A stretch of DNA of 64,000 nucleotides from Orobanche coerulescens (GCA_033398695.1 CM065801.1:106633170-106697169), one strand, 5' to 3'. Counted from the stretch's first letter, positions 23,722-35,764 are shown. The notes: generated from the letters alone by a model not told the origin. Made by a program: numbers and translations.

Positions 23722-24273
23722 CTAAGGGTCAAACAACTCGGGATAACTCTCCCGCATATTCTCCTCGGTTTCCCAAGTGGCCTCTTCGACTCCGTGTCTA
23801 AACCACTGAATCTTGACCAAAGGGATCGTCTTGTTCCTCAACTGTTTGATTCGCCGCTCTAACACTCGTACATGACGCTCCTCGTACGAATGATCATCTG
23901 CAATCTCAATTTCGTCGAACTGAAGTATGTGACTCGGGTCGGCAACATACTTCCGCAACTGAGAGACGTGAAACACATTATGAATCCTGCTCAAAGCCGG
24001 AGGTAAAGCCAATCGATAGGCTAACTCGCCTACTCGATCCAAAATTTCAAACGGTCCAATGAATCTCGGACTCAACTTCCCCCGTTTTCCGAAACGGAAA
24101 ATACCTCGACTCGGGGATACCTTGACCAAAACATGGTCACCCGTCTCGAACTCTAGTGGTCGACGACGATTATCCGCATACGATTTTTGTCGACTCTGAG
24201 CTGTCAACATACGACTCTTGATCAAAGCTACCTTCTCCCGGGCGGCTATAAGCATATCGGGCTCGGTGCCAAT
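23722..24273 (-). pseudogene. G2 integrase C-terminus with chromodomain
   Basis: This 177-codon frame holds the integrase C-terminal barrel region (GDHVLVKVSPSRG, then RFIGPFEILDRVGELAYRLALP) and HNVFHVSQLRKY. It finishes with a chromodomain-like block, RIKQLRNKTIPLVKIQWFRHG, then EEATWE and the final PELFDP. Chromodomains of this kind are thought to steer integration into heterochromatin. The stop is at 23722-23724. An in-frame TGA near 24272 separates it from the catalytic core; the sister copy has a serine codon there. Confidence 0.92.
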
Positions 24274-24714
24274 TCATTCTGACAAGTCATCCCAACACAA
24301 AGGAGAGCGACAACGACGACCGTACAAGGCCTCGTAAGGTGCCATCTTAATGGAAGCATGCCAACTATTATTATACGTGAACTCGATCAATGGTAGTTGG
24401 GCTTCCCAATCGTCCTTCCAATCGAGGACGCATGCCCTCAACATGTCCTCTAATGTCTGAATAGTCCTCTCTGATTGTCCGTCGGACTGAGGATGAAAGG
24501 TGGTATTGAGATTGAGCTGAGTTCCCATAGCACGATGAACTGATTTCCAAAAATGAGACACAAATCGTCCGTCACGATCGGAAACGATACTCTTAGGAGT
24601 ACCGTGCAGTCTCACTATCTCCTTGATGAACAACTGAGCCAGTCTCTCGGGACCCCACGTATCCTTGATCTCAAGGAAATGAGCTGATTTAGTTAAGCGG
24701 TCCACAATCACCTA
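24274..24714 (-). pseudogene. G2 integrase catalytic core
   Basis: The frame begins at VDRLTKSAHF and carries the second catalytic Asp in IVSDRDGRF and the Glu region in FHPQSDGQSERTIQ. NNSWHASIKMAPYEALYGR follows. The first catalytic Asp (MDFITSLP) is in the frame above. A TAG at 24712-24714 lies where a Trp codon would be expected, so a single base change separates the two parts. Confidence 0.92.
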
Positions 24715-25478
24715 GATCGTATTCATGCCACGACGACTCGTCGGCAAACTCGTGATGAAGTCCATAGAAATGTCTTCCCACTTCCAATCCGGAATAGGGA
24801 GAGGTTTCAGCATACCCGCCGGTCGCTGATGTTCAATCTTAACTTGTTGACAGGTTAAGCATCTCGAAACAAATTCTGCGACTTCTCGCTTCATATTACT
24901 CCACCAGTAATTTTGTTTCAAGTCCTTGTACATCTTGCTGGACCCCGGATGAACAGAATAAGGGGTAGCATGAGCTTCTCTCAAAATCGAGTTTTTCAAC
25001 TCGTCATTCGCCGGTACGCACAACCGATTCTTAAATCTCAAAAGTCCATCCTCGTGGACTACGAATCCAGGGGCTTTCCCCTGAGCCACATCTTCACGGA
25101 TGCGCAACAGTGAAGGGTCTGAACTCTGATTCTCTCTGATTACCTCCTTAAGTGACGATGAAATCTCCAACATACAAAGCTGTCCCTGAACTCGCTGGAG
25201 CCAGACCTCGATCTCGGGTCTAACGAATTCCTGCTGAAGCTCCTTCTGAACTGTTAAACGAGCAAGCATCTGCTCCTGCACGGAATTACGACTCAAGGCG
25301 TCGGCGACAACGTTCGCCTTTCCCGGGTGGTAAAGGATCTCGATATCATAATCTTTGATTAGTTCTAACCACCGCCTCTGTCGCATATTTAACTCCTTCT
25401 GAGTGAATATATATACTTTAAACTCTAATGATCGGTGAATATCTGACAGGTAACGCCATAAAGATAATGACGCCAAAT
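24715..25478 (-). pseudogene. G2 RNase H C-terminus and integrase zinc-binding region
   Basis: This 254-codon frame starts at the end of RNase H ([17 protein letters not shown], then [14 protein letters not shown]) and continues into integrase with its HHCC zinc-binding domain (AHATPYSVHPGSSKMY, CLTCQQVK). It ends with MDFITSLP, which has the first catalytic Asp. The stop bounding it above (TAA, 25476-25478) replaces a Lys codon that is intact in the sister copy. Confidence 0.92.
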
Positions 25479-25982
25479 TTACAAAGCGAACACCACGGCT
25501 GCTAGCTCCAGATCGTGAGTCGGATAATTAACCTCGTAAGGTCTCAATTGCCGTGAAGCATAGGCAATAACCTTTCCGTTCTGCATGAGCACACATCCGA
25601 GACCCTGTCCGGACGCATCACTATAAACCACAAATCCCTCCGTCCCCTGCGGCAAGGAAAGTACAGGTGCTGACATTAACCAGCTCTTGAGTTCCTCAAA
25701 ACTCTGTTGACACGCGTCGGACCACGTGTATTTATTATCCTTTCGCAAAAGGTTCGTCAAGGGTTGCGCGATTTTAGAAAATCCTTCCACAAACCGCCGA
25801 TAATAACCTGCTAATCCGAGAAAACTTCGGATTTCCTTAACATTCTTCGGAGGTAACCAATCTCGGATAGCCTCCGACTTCTGAGGGTCGACACGAAATC
25901 CGTCTGATGAAATTACATGTCCGAGAAAAGTTACTTCGGACATCCGGAACTCGCATTTGGAAAACTTTCCATAAAGTTGCTC
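25479..25982 (-). pseudogene. G2 reverse transcriptase thumb and RNase H
   Basis: The frame shows the gypsy RT thumb ([12 protein letters not shown], then [18 protein letters not shown]) and RNase H starting at [15 protein letters not shown] with [20 protein letters not shown]. Between it and the palm is TGA at 25985-25983. The sister copy has CGA at 33871-33869, so the stop arose by one C-to-T change at a CG site. Confidence 0.92.
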
Positions 25983-26846
25983 TCATCTCAACACGTCGAG
26001 AACCTGATGAAGATGAACCTCGTGCTCCTCTCGGTTACGAGAATAAATCAAAATGTCATCGATGAAGACAACAACGAACTGATCCAACAAGTCGATGAAA
26101 ACCCGATTCATTAACTCCATGAATACCGCAGGTGCATTAGTTAGCCCGAATGGCATAACTATGAACTCATAATGACCATAGCGTGTTTGAAACGCCGTCC
26201 TCGCGATATCCGACTCTCGAATCCGCAACTGGTGATATTCAGATCTTAAGTCGATCTTGGAAAATACTGAAGCTCCCTGAAGTTGATCTAGGAGATCATC
26301 AATGCGGGGTAAAGGATACTTATTCTTGATCGTCACCTGGTTCAATTCCCGGTAATCAATACACAACCGGAACGAACCATCCTTCTTCTTGACAAACAGC
26401 ACTGGTGCTCCCCATGGGGACGCACTCGGTCGGATATAACCTTTCTCGAACAACTCCTCAAGTTGGTTCTTTAATTCCTGCATTTCGGTCGGGGCCATCC
26501 GGTACGGTGCCTTCGATATCGGGGACGTACCGGGCTCCAACTCAATCGTGAATTCCACATCTCTCTGTAGAGGCAAGCCAGGTAACTCATCTGGAAAAAC
26601 GTCGGCATATTCCCATACTACCGGAATATCCGACAACAATACTGATGATTTCTCGGTTTTGGTCATATAGCACCAATAACCAACACATCCTCGATCGAGT
26701 AATCGTCTTGCTTTCATCAAATTAATGACCTTACGAGCAGTAGGGATTACCTCCACGAAACACACATTCAACCCCATAAATGCGCAATGATAGTGATCAT
26801 ACGCTACGGACACTAATGGTGGCATCATGACGATCCATCCAATCAA
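25983..26846 (-). pseudogene. G2 reverse transcriptase palm and fingers
   Basis: This 287-codon frame includes [16 protein letters not shown], the RT start typical of gypsy elements. [41 protein letters not shown] and [12 protein letters not shown] follow, and the catalytic box is [17 protein letters not shown] replaces the usual SGYHQLRI (the sister copy has Gly), a likely damaging change next to the first catalytic Asp. Confidence 0.93.
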
Positions 26847-27120
26847 TACCCAAGATGACGTCGTCCCTCGGCAAATCTACTACGATTAGGTCCGGCCGGC
26901 CATACACGACCATGGCCAGATCGGACAATTCTGAATCTCACGATTACCGATAATTCGTCTACCATCAGGTAGGCCAATGACATAAGGCTCACAACTAGTA
27001 GCACTACCCAGACGTAGTCTACTCAAACATGACTCGGAAATGAATGAATGCGATGCGCCAGTATCAAAAAGGGTACACACAGGCTGGGATAGAATATCGA
27101 GTGTACCTGAGATCATTCAG
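26847..27120 (-). pseudogene. G2 aspartic protease
   Basis: The 26886-27116 frame has LFDTGASHSFIS, the retropepsin active-site Asp motif, preceded by GTLDILSQPV and followed by LPDGRRIIGNREI. It ends in a frameshift about 40 bp before the RT frame. A stop (TGA at 27117-27119) separates it from gag. Confidence 0.88.
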
Positions 27121-28442
27121 GCCTCTGGATCATCGTTCTTCTTCATCTCGTAAAATCGGGGTTTGCCGTCCCCCGAACCAGACGCTCCCGTCTGATAGCT
27201 CTTGGCTCCGCCCTTGCTAGCTCCTGTCGTCTTAAACGCAGCGACCGAGTGGCCTTTGATTACGCATCTTTGAATGTCACGGGGCACGAGATGACGCGGA
27301 GTGGGTTTAGAGTCCCTTCGGCAAAAACGGGCCCTATGCCCGGCAATCCACGATTGTGGCACGTAATGCATCGCTTCGGACATTTGGTGCTGAAATGGCC
27401 CTGTTCCTCACAGTTGAAACAGGTGATGGCCGAACTGGCCGCTCGTGACTGAGATTCCGCGGGTTTAGACGCCAGGGGAGGTCGCTCAGAAAAAGTAGAG
27501 CCCGCACGTGGTTTCTTGAAAGTGGCCTGACTCCCGTCAGACTGATTACGGTTCTTAGACTTCTTGCCAGCAGATGAAGGTTGTTGCTTAGCAATCTCCT
27601 TAGCATTAAGCTCGTAAGTAAGAGCTTTCTCAATGAATTCGGCCAACGTGGTGCAATTATGATTAAGCAGTTGTAGCCGCATACGAGGTTTCAGCCTCTT
27701 GCTGAAATACTTGATCTTGTCCGCCTCAGAGTGAATGATAGATGAGGCGAACGGAAGAAGTTCCTGAAATTTCTCGGCAATGGCGAGAACATCCGCGTCT
27801 GATGAAGGGTCGGGAGTGAGTAACTCTGACAGCTTGGCCTCTCTGAGTGGGGCCGGATAGTACCTCTCCATCATGAGAGTTTTGAACTGATCCCAAGTAC
27901 ATGATCCGTCTGTGGGCTTCAATGATAACCACTATGAATGAGCGCTCTTACCAAGATAGTAAGCCGCAACTGAAACTTTATGCCCTTCTGGGCAATCCAC
28001 CATAGCAAATAACTTCTCGAAGTGTTCGAGCCAATGAACAATATCCGCCGGCTCAGATGAGCCTTCAAAGGTAGGTGGTTGGCGAGATATCGCTAATGAT
28101 ATTGCTTACACCCCTCTCTTGCCTCTCGAGGCGGCGGCGGAGGAGCCTGTTGATTTTGATTGACAGAATTGTGCATCGTCTCCATAAGTTGTGCCATCTG
28201 CGTCATTTGGGCCATCATGCCTGCATAAAAGCAAGCCCAGGTCCACCAAGACCTTCCCGACCGAGCCGTGTCCTGAGTACGACTCCCGATAGTGAATGAT
28301 CACGCCCAGGTGAATGAGTGGCAGCGTCGCTGCTCGATGAATTGGCATTGTTTCTCGCATTCGCACGTGTATTCACACGAGCTCTCGGGATTCGGCCCGC
28401 ACCACGGCCTCGTCCTCCTCGTCCTCTGCCAGCTCTTTCCAT
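27117..28442 (-). pseudogene. G2 gag, broken into three frames
   Basis: The start at 28442 gives an Arg/Gly-rich N-terminus (MERAGRGRGGRGRGAGRIP) typical of Tekay-like gags. After a frameshift near 28230, the 27260-27922 frame carries the capsid region (SCTWDQFKTLMMERYYP, then FQELLPFASSIIHSE) and a zinc knuckle CFNCEEQGHFSTKC. A further shift near 27330 puts the C-terminus (PRFYEMKKNDDPEA) in the 27117-27383 frame. Capsid homology between 27930 and 28220 is present but interrupted. Confidence 0.87.
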
Positions 28443-28918
28443 ACTGAAGTGGAAAGTTACATGATGATTATATCTCTCGCATGAATATCACATTATGACT
28501 ATGACATGAGGTGATGAAAATGAGCATACGCTCTAACACAGTGATTACATGAACGATTAACCGAGGTGACATGATTTCTGATGAAATTATTGAAATGATT
28601 ATCTTGAACAAGTTAACAAGATTAATTATATGATCTTCCAGATCAACAACCGAGTAATGAAATGAATTGAGTGATTAATGAGTTAAAATGACCGTCCTGG
28701 TCAAAATGAAAATGATGTTTGAGGATTGTTAACTGATAAATTATGAATGAATGATAATTGCCAGAAATTATACCATGGCGTTAGAAGTCTTACAGTTCTT
28801 TCAGTTTGATTAGCTCGGCATCTGCACAGGTCACACGTGACGCGAAAGTCCAATGATACTAGCCCAATGACGATGATTTCAAATGAGACATGACTCGGAA
28901 GGTAGTATTCAAAACCAC
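28443..28918 (-). other. G2 leader
   Basis: These 476 bp between PBS and gag start have no supported coding. They are rich in ATGA-type repeats (GATGAAAATGA, TGATTACATGA). Confidence 0.75.
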
Positions 28919-28930
28919 TCTCCGATACCA
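28919..28930 (-). other. G2 primer binding site
   Basis: The minus strand reads TGGTATCGGAGA four bases after the shared LTR, close to the tRNA-Met PBS. Confidence 0.88.
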
Positions 28931-28934
28931 ACTC

Positions 28935-31598
28935 TGTACCACCCCAAACTAGGCGGATATTACAGTGCTGTGGACCCCCGACTGGGACCCACCAGGCGAA
29001 TGAAAACGGATGAATTACACAGAGTAAATGTAGTACCGAACCACATTACAACATCGATTACTCCGATTAGGAGTTTCATACAACACACCCACGATAAAAT
29101 AGAATACATGTGTATTTTATGTGACGATAAAATACACAACACTGAATGAAATGAGTATTCAAACGGAATGTCTGCAGCGGAATAAATAAAGGAAACATAA
29201 ATGACTGAATAAATGGTGACAGTGAGGCCCCTTTCTAGTATCATTGGGACTCCTCGCCGTCAACGTGCTCTCCTGTGCCTTTGCCTTGCCACGACACGAG
29301 AAACAAATATCCCCAAATGGGAATTGATTATCTGAGAACAACAATCCTCGAGTTGAATAAACATAATCATATAAATATGTAGTATAAACCACAAGTTCGA
29401 TTAAAATGAAGCGGTTAGATTATAACCCAATCTTGTTGAAAACATACGCAATCAAACATCTTGTATGAATCAACTAACGATGCGGCTCAAAGGGTGGCGC
29501 CACACTACGCCGGGATGGAAATGTGTCCTTGCACAAGCCACGAGCAGTATCGATCGAATACTGCGTGGTCTTGTACCTAACCCGATCTCACGAAGCAATC
29601 GACTCGTGTGCACGGTCAATGTGAGGCCAACAACCAACACACGACATAAATGTGCCCGACATGAAAATCCTACACATACCAACTGCACGCCAATATGACC
29701 GGAATGCCACGATATAACAAAAGTGACATCGGAAGCGAATAATGACTCACCGAGATAAAATGATAGTGAAATGAATGATAGCTCAACAAAATGATTGGAA
29801 CCGCTGCGTTCCTTGTGGTAAGTGATTAATTGACAATGACAAGTTTTAATACGGTTAACACAATGATGAATGGGTTACGATTATGAATGAACAACAACAA
29901 AAGGAAATGAATATCCTTATAACTGAGTAAGAATCAACTTACACAATACCGGCGACAATTATCATTCCACGAACAACGTCCTAATTGAGATATCGGTCGC
30001 TCGAACAACCTTGAATTATATAATAACCAACAACTCGTTCAATATACGAAACAAACACGAATATAACGAACTCAAAACGTCGATACGATTAAACTAAGTT
30101 CATTGGGGCATTATATCGAATACGTTGTGGCCAAACTCCAGTTGTTTACAATCAAATCTCAATAAGCCACTATCAATTCCCCCAAGAAGTGTTTCAAACC
30201 AACAAACATCTTCTAAATGATCAATAATCCAAAATGAATATCCGAAAACGTGATTATAACGACAATTAATCGAAAACCCCCAATTTCAACTCGATAATCA
30301 AAGTGTTCTTGAATAATCCTTCAATAATCCAATGAATCCTTATACAAACTCATAATCATATACATATCCCTTAATATAACATGATTATAATGTCCAAAAC
30401 ATCATATCTCAACATAGAATCGAAATCCAAGGTGTTGAAGAAATTACCTCTTGAAGATCCAATCACTTCGATCCGAAGAACACGAGTTTAAACGAGTATC
30501 CAAGCTTCCCAAATGAATGAAGATGATGAAAATTACACACTCAAGTGATTGATGATTGCAAAATCTCTCTCTCAACCCTCTCTCTCGGATGAAGATGGAA
30601 AAATGAAGAAGTGAGGAAAAATGACCCGGCCAAGTCCTTAAATGATGCCGGAAGTTACGGCCGTAACTCGGCCCTCTTACGGCCGTAACTTTCTAAGTCA
30701 ACGGCCTTACGGCCGTAACCGGCCAACTCGTACGGTCGTAACTCGGCTTCGTCCGAAAGCCTGCCGACAGACTTACGGCCATAACCGCTCCTGAGTTACG
30801 GGCGTAGCCCGCCTTCGTCAAAAACACCCGTCGACATCCTTACGGCCGTACCGCACACCTTACGGCCGTAACTCGAATGATACGGCCGTATCCGGACAAC
30901 CTTACGGGCGTAACCCGCCTTCGTCAAAAAATGGCCACACATCCTGCCTGCAGCATACGGCCGTATCCGGCCAGCCTTACGGCCGTACCTGCCTCGACTT
31001 ACGGCCGTATGCCGCAACCCTTACGGCCGTATGCCGCAACCCTTACGGCCGTAAGTCACCCTTGGTCGACAACACCCAAAATTTACAAACACCACTTACG
31101 GCCGTATCCAACCCACCTTACGGCCGTAACTCACCTTCGGCCAAAATGCCTGGGCAGCCTGCTGGACCACTTACGGCCGTAACCGGCCAGCCTTACGGCC
31201 GTATCCGCTGAGCTTACGGCCGTATCCCAGAACCTTACGGCCGTAACTCAATGCTGGCCAAGGTGGATTAATCCGATAACTCCGATTCCTCGATACGACT
31301 GATGAATGATCCGACATACCATACGAATGTGGAAGTGAACAAGTCTAACACGAGCCAAAGATGATACTCCCAGTACAAGGCTATCAATCACAATGAAAAT
31401 GATAATACTCCCGTCTCGATCTAAAAACGGAGATAAAATGACGATCGGTAACTGATATACGATTACAACATGCCAACATTGAACGCAAATGAGTGATTCA
31501 TGAATGATGAGTGATTATTAATGAGTGAGAATTACTGAGTGACAATTACAGACTGATAATTACTGAATGAAAATGAATGATTACAACCGGGTATTACA
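28935..31598 (-). repeat. G2 shared middle LTR
   Basis: This 2664-bp LTR matches 21034-23686. On one side it follows the PPT of internal region 2 (31599-31611); on the other it precedes the PBS of internal region 1. Its inner end is TGTACCACCCC (plus strand) instead of TGTAACACCCC. Differences from the other LTR cluster at CAG and CTG sites. Confidence 0.93.
30656..31245 (-). promoter_or_regulatory. G2 middle LTR palindrome array, 17 x TACGGCCGTA
   Basis: There are 17 exact copies, though not the same 17 as in the other LTR. TACGGTCGTA (about 30730) and TACGGCCATA (about 30775) are transitions at CG sites that are intact in the first copy, while 30880 is intact where the first copy has decayed. 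One extra unit (TTACGGCCGTATGCCGCAAC) has been duplicated near 31020. Confidence 0.93.
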
Positions 31599-34507
31599 TA
31601 CTCCCCCCCTTAAAAAGAGTTTCGTCCCCGAAACTAAGGGTCAAACAACTCGGGATAACTCTCCCGCATATTCTCCACGGTTTCCCAAGTGGCCTCTTCG
31701 ACTCCGTGTCTAGACCACTGAATCTTGACTAAAGGGATCGTCTAGTTCCTCAACTGTTTGATTCGCCGCTCTAACACTCGTACAGGACGCTCCTCGTATG
31801 AATGATCATCTGCGATCTCGATTTCGTCAAACTGAAGTATGTGACTCGGGTCGGCAACATACTTCCGCAACTGAGAGACATGAAACACATTATGAATCCT
31901 GCTCAAAGCTAGAGGTAAAGCAAATCGATAGGCTAACTCGCCTACTCGATCCAAAATTTCAAACGGTCCAATGAATCTCGGACTCAACCTCCCCCGTTTT
32001 CCGAAATGGAAAATACCTCGACTCGGGGATACCTTGACCAAAACATGGTCACCCGTCTCGAACTCTAGTGGTCGACAACGATTATCCGCATACGATTTTT
32101 GTCGACTCTGAGCTGTCAACATACGACTCTTGATCAAAGCTACCTTCTCCCGGCGGCTATAAGCATATCGGGCTCGGTGCCGATTGATTCTGACAAGTCA
32201 TCCCAACACAAAGGAGAGCGACAACGACGACCGTACAAGGCCTCGTAAGGTGCCATCTTAATGGAAGCATGCCAACTATTATTATACGTGAACTCGATCA
32301 ATGGTAGTTGGGCTTCCCAATCGTCCTTCCAATCGAGGACGCATGCCCTCAATATGTCCTCTAATGTCTGAATAGTCCTCTCTGATTGTCCGTCGGACTG
32401 AGGATGAAAGGCGGTACTGAGATTGAGCTGAGTTCCCATAGCACGATGAACTAATTTCCAAAAATGAGACACAAATCGTCCGTCACGATCGGAAACGATA
32501 CTCTTAGGAAGTCTTGTGCGATCTCACTATCTCCTTGATGAACAATCGAGTCTCTCGGGACCCCACGTATCCTTGATCTCAAGGAAATGAGCTGATTTAG
32601 TTAAGCGGTCCACAATCACCTGATCGTATTCATGCCACGGCGACTCGTCGGCAAACTCGTGATGAAGTCCATAGAAATGTCTTCCCACTTCCACTCCCGA
32701 ATAGGGAGAGGTTTCACATACACCCGATCGCGATGTTCAATCTTAACTTGTTGTGAGTTAAGCATCTCGAAACAAATTCTGCGACTTCTCGCTTCATATT
32801 ACTCCACCGGTAATTTTGTTTCAAGTCCTTGTACATCTTCTTGGACCGGATGAGCGAGAATAAGGGTAGCATGAGCTTCTCTCAAAATCGAGTTTTCAAC
32901 TCGTCATTCGCAATACGCACAACCGATTCTTAAATCTCAAAAGTCCATCCTCGTGGACCACGAATCCGAGGGCTTTCGCTGAGCCACATCCTCACGGATG
33001 CGCAGCGGTGAAGGGTGCGAACTCGATTCTCTCGATTACCTCCTCAAGTGACGATGAAATCTCCAACATACAAAGTCCACGAACTCGGCTGGAGCCGGAC
33101 CTCGATCTCGGGTCTAAGGAATTCCTGAAGCTCCTACGAATCTGTTAAACGAGCAAGCATCTGCTCCGCCGCGACTTACGACTCAAGGCGTCGGCGACAA
33201 CGTTCGCCTTGCCCGGGTGGTAAAGGATCTCGATATCATAATCTTTGATTAGTTCTAACCACCGCCTCTGTCGCATATTTAACTCCTTCTGAGTGAATAT
33301 ATATACTTTAAACTCTTATGATCGGTGAATATCTGACAGGTAACGCCATAAAGATAATGACGCTAAATTTTCAAAGCGAACACCACGGCTGCTAGCTCCA
33401 GATCGTGAGTCGGATAATTAACCTCGTAAGGTCTCAATTGCCGTGAAGCATAGGCAATAACCTTTCCGTTCTGCATGAGCACACATCCGAGACGCTGTCC
33501 GGACGCATCACTATAAACCACAAATCCCTCCGTCCCCTGCGGCAAGGAAAGTACAGGTGCTGACATTAAGCGGCTCTTGAGTTCCTCAAAACTCTGTTGA
33601 CACGCGTCGGACCATGTGTATTTCTTATCCTTTCGAAAAAGGTTCGTCAAGGGTTGAGCGATTTTAGAAAATCCTTCCACAAACCGCCGATAATAACCCG
33701 CTAATCCGAGAAAACTTCGGATTTCCTTAACATTCTTCGGAGGTAACCAATCTCGGATAGCCTCCGTCTTCTGAGGGTCGACACGAACTCCGTCTGATGA
33801 AATTACATGTCCGAGAAAAGTCACCGGACATCGAACTCGCATTTGGAAAACTTTCCATAAAGTTGCTCTCGTCTCAACACGTCGAGAACCTGATGAAGAT
33901 GAACCTCGTGCTCCTCTCGGTTACGAGAATAAATCAAAATGTCATCGATGAAGACAACAAAAAACTGATCCAACAAGTCGATGAAAACCCGATTCATTAA
34001 CTCCATGAATACCGCAGGTGCATTAGTTAGCCCGAACGGCATAACTACGAACTCATAATGACCATAGCGTGTTCGAAACGCCGTCCTCGCGATATCCGAC
34101 TCTCGAATCCGCAGCTGATGATATCCAGATCTTAAGTCGATCTTGGAAAATCGAAGCTCACGAAGTTGATCTAGGAGATCATCAATGCGGGGTAAAGGAT
34201 ACTTATTCTTGATCGTCACCGGTTCAATTCCGGTAATCAATACACAAGGAACGAACCATCCTTCTTCTTGACAAGCGACCTTGGTGCTCCCCATGGGGAC
34301 GCACTCGGTCGGATATAACCTTTCTCGAACAACTCCTCAAGTTGGTTCTTTAATTCCTGCATTTCGGTCGGGGCCATCCGGTACGGTGCCTTCGATATCG
34401 GGGACGTACCGGGCTCCAACTCAATCGTGAATTCCACATCTCTCTGTGGAGGCAAGCCAGGTAACTCGTCTGGAAAAACGTCGGCATATTCCCATACTAC
34501 CGGAATA
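31599..34507 (-). pseudogene. G2 internal region 2: RT to integrase, 5' truncated
   Basis: This is a second copy of pol with the same domains as region 1: RT start [16 protein letters not shown] near 34500, [12 protein letters not shown], RNase [11 protein letters not shown], integrase core and C-terminal barrel. It ends in the same hairpin and PPT. Frames are broken more often than in region 1 (pieces at 34237-34530, 33821-34294, 33363-33842, 32140-32472, 31742-32137). Most breaks lie at CTG/CAG sites and may be sequence error. It stops at 34507, where a repeat of 19694 onward begins. No gag or protease remains. Confidence 0.9.
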
Positions 34508-35635
34508 CCCGACGAAAAAAAGAAAATCACTGAAATCCGAAATTGCGGATATTACAATGATTTCCATGCATGTGTTGTAGTTGTTGTTGTGTCGAGATTT
34601 ACACTTTCCGACCGGCGATCGCCTCGGAGATCGGGCGACCTAGCCACTGCCGAGCAGCCGAGGCAGAACTGCCGACTGGCGACTAGGCGGCCTAGCCTTA
34701 GCCCCGCAGACAGCATGAATCGGGCAACCGAAGGTCCCAGGACAAGTCCCGGTGCCGGGTGATCGACATCCAATACGATCATCTCTCGGCGCCTGGCGAC
34801 CGACTTCTGGCGACCGACTTATGGACGATCATCTCTCGGCGCTTTGTCGACCAACCCTTGGTGACCGACCAGTGCCGACCCTCAGTGACTGGCCGAGGAC
34901 GACCCTCGGTTACCAGCTAGAGACGACCGCTTCATGATGATCAGGGCCGATGGCCATCCAGTCGGCAAAGGCCGAGCCACAGGACAGCACCCACGTGCAG
35001 ATCCACAAAAGACGCTGACAGACCTGTCACCTACCTCACCTACCAACAGGGCCGCAGACCTGCAAAAGGAGCTGACGGACAAGACTGGTGACCACAGCCT
35101 GTCACCTACCTCGCCTACTGACAAGTCCGCCGAAAGTAACAAAGTGGGACCACACAGCGTACTTAGGACGCGTCGGCTCCTCATTGGACCGCACAGCTGG
35201 CTGCCGGCTGTAGCCTTGGACTTTTGGCAGACTGACCACGTGACCTTTAGGACGATCGCCCCATTGTATTAATGGCCGAAAGACGATCGCCCGCTAGGAG
35301 ACAAGGCCCCCCTATATAAAGAAGGCAGCCTGCACTTGGACTCTCTCTAGCATTCTCGCATTTTCACACACCATACAGAAGCAAAATACCCAGCACTTGG
35401 CTATCTCCAACTCTTGGCAACAGCTATCATTCGGTCTTTCTTCTCCCGGCCTCTCTCATCACGCAGTCGATCGGCGGGGACGAAGAACACCGAGCTTCGC
35501 TCAAGAGCCGGATTAACAGAGTCTTTTTACACTCATTGTATCTAGATTTCTCACATTAATACTTGTATCCACGAATATTTGTATTAATAACATCTCGCGA
35601 GAGCATTCAAGCTCGGGCCTAACAAACCCGGCAAA
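34508..35635 (+). repeat. T-B: direct duplication of 19694 to about 20820
   Basis: The segment repeats the last 49 bp of G1b, the copia scrap and the T-family LTR (from 34585, TGTTGTGTCGAG) up to CCCGGCAAA, all in the same orientation as the first copy. Because it carries the flank as well as the LTR, it is a segmental copy and not a new insertion. A TATATAAA box is at 35313-35320. After 35635 the match stops and about 9 bp of unexplained sequence leads into the C4 LTR. Confidence 0.9.
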
Positions 35636-35644
35636 ATAATATTT

Positions 35645-35763
35645 GTATGATTTTTATCTTCGTATTTATATTTTCGTATATACGCTACTTGATCGATCTT
35701 GCTTGGGATTCGTTTTTTTTTATTTTCCGCTGCGTATTTCATTTTAGTTTTGGAATCCCAATA
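35645..35763 (+). repeat. C4 5' LTR remnant
   Basis: The sequence from GTATGATTTTTATCTTCG to TTTTGGAATCCCAATA matches the last part of the 3' LTR (42651-42769). The terminal CA has become TA. Confidence 0.9.
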
Positions 35764-35764
35764 G

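Larger units (their letters stand above)
21034..34507 (-). mobile_element. G2: Tekay-like chromovirus in LTR-internal-LTR-internal tandem
   Basis: On the minus strand, from high to low coordinates, the order is truncated internal region 2 (34507-31599), a shared LTR (31598-28935), PBS, complete internal region 1 (28930-23687), and a terminal LTR (23686-21034). Domain order gag-protease-RT-RNase H-integrase is Ty3/gypsy. The integrase ends in a chromodomain-like segment (PLVKIQWFRHG, then EEATWE), which places it in the chromoviruses. The 2.6-kb LTRs suit Tekay/Del. Internal region 2 stops just upstream of RT. Such arrays are usually explained by recombination between LTRs of two elements. It is inserted in the T-A leader. 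Confidence 0.9.

Noticed and set aside
23722..24255. Centromeric (CRM) chromovirus
   Set aside because: The integrase end looks like a Tekay/Reina-type chromodomain (EEATWE), and I see no CR-motif-like tail. Centromere origin is unsupported.
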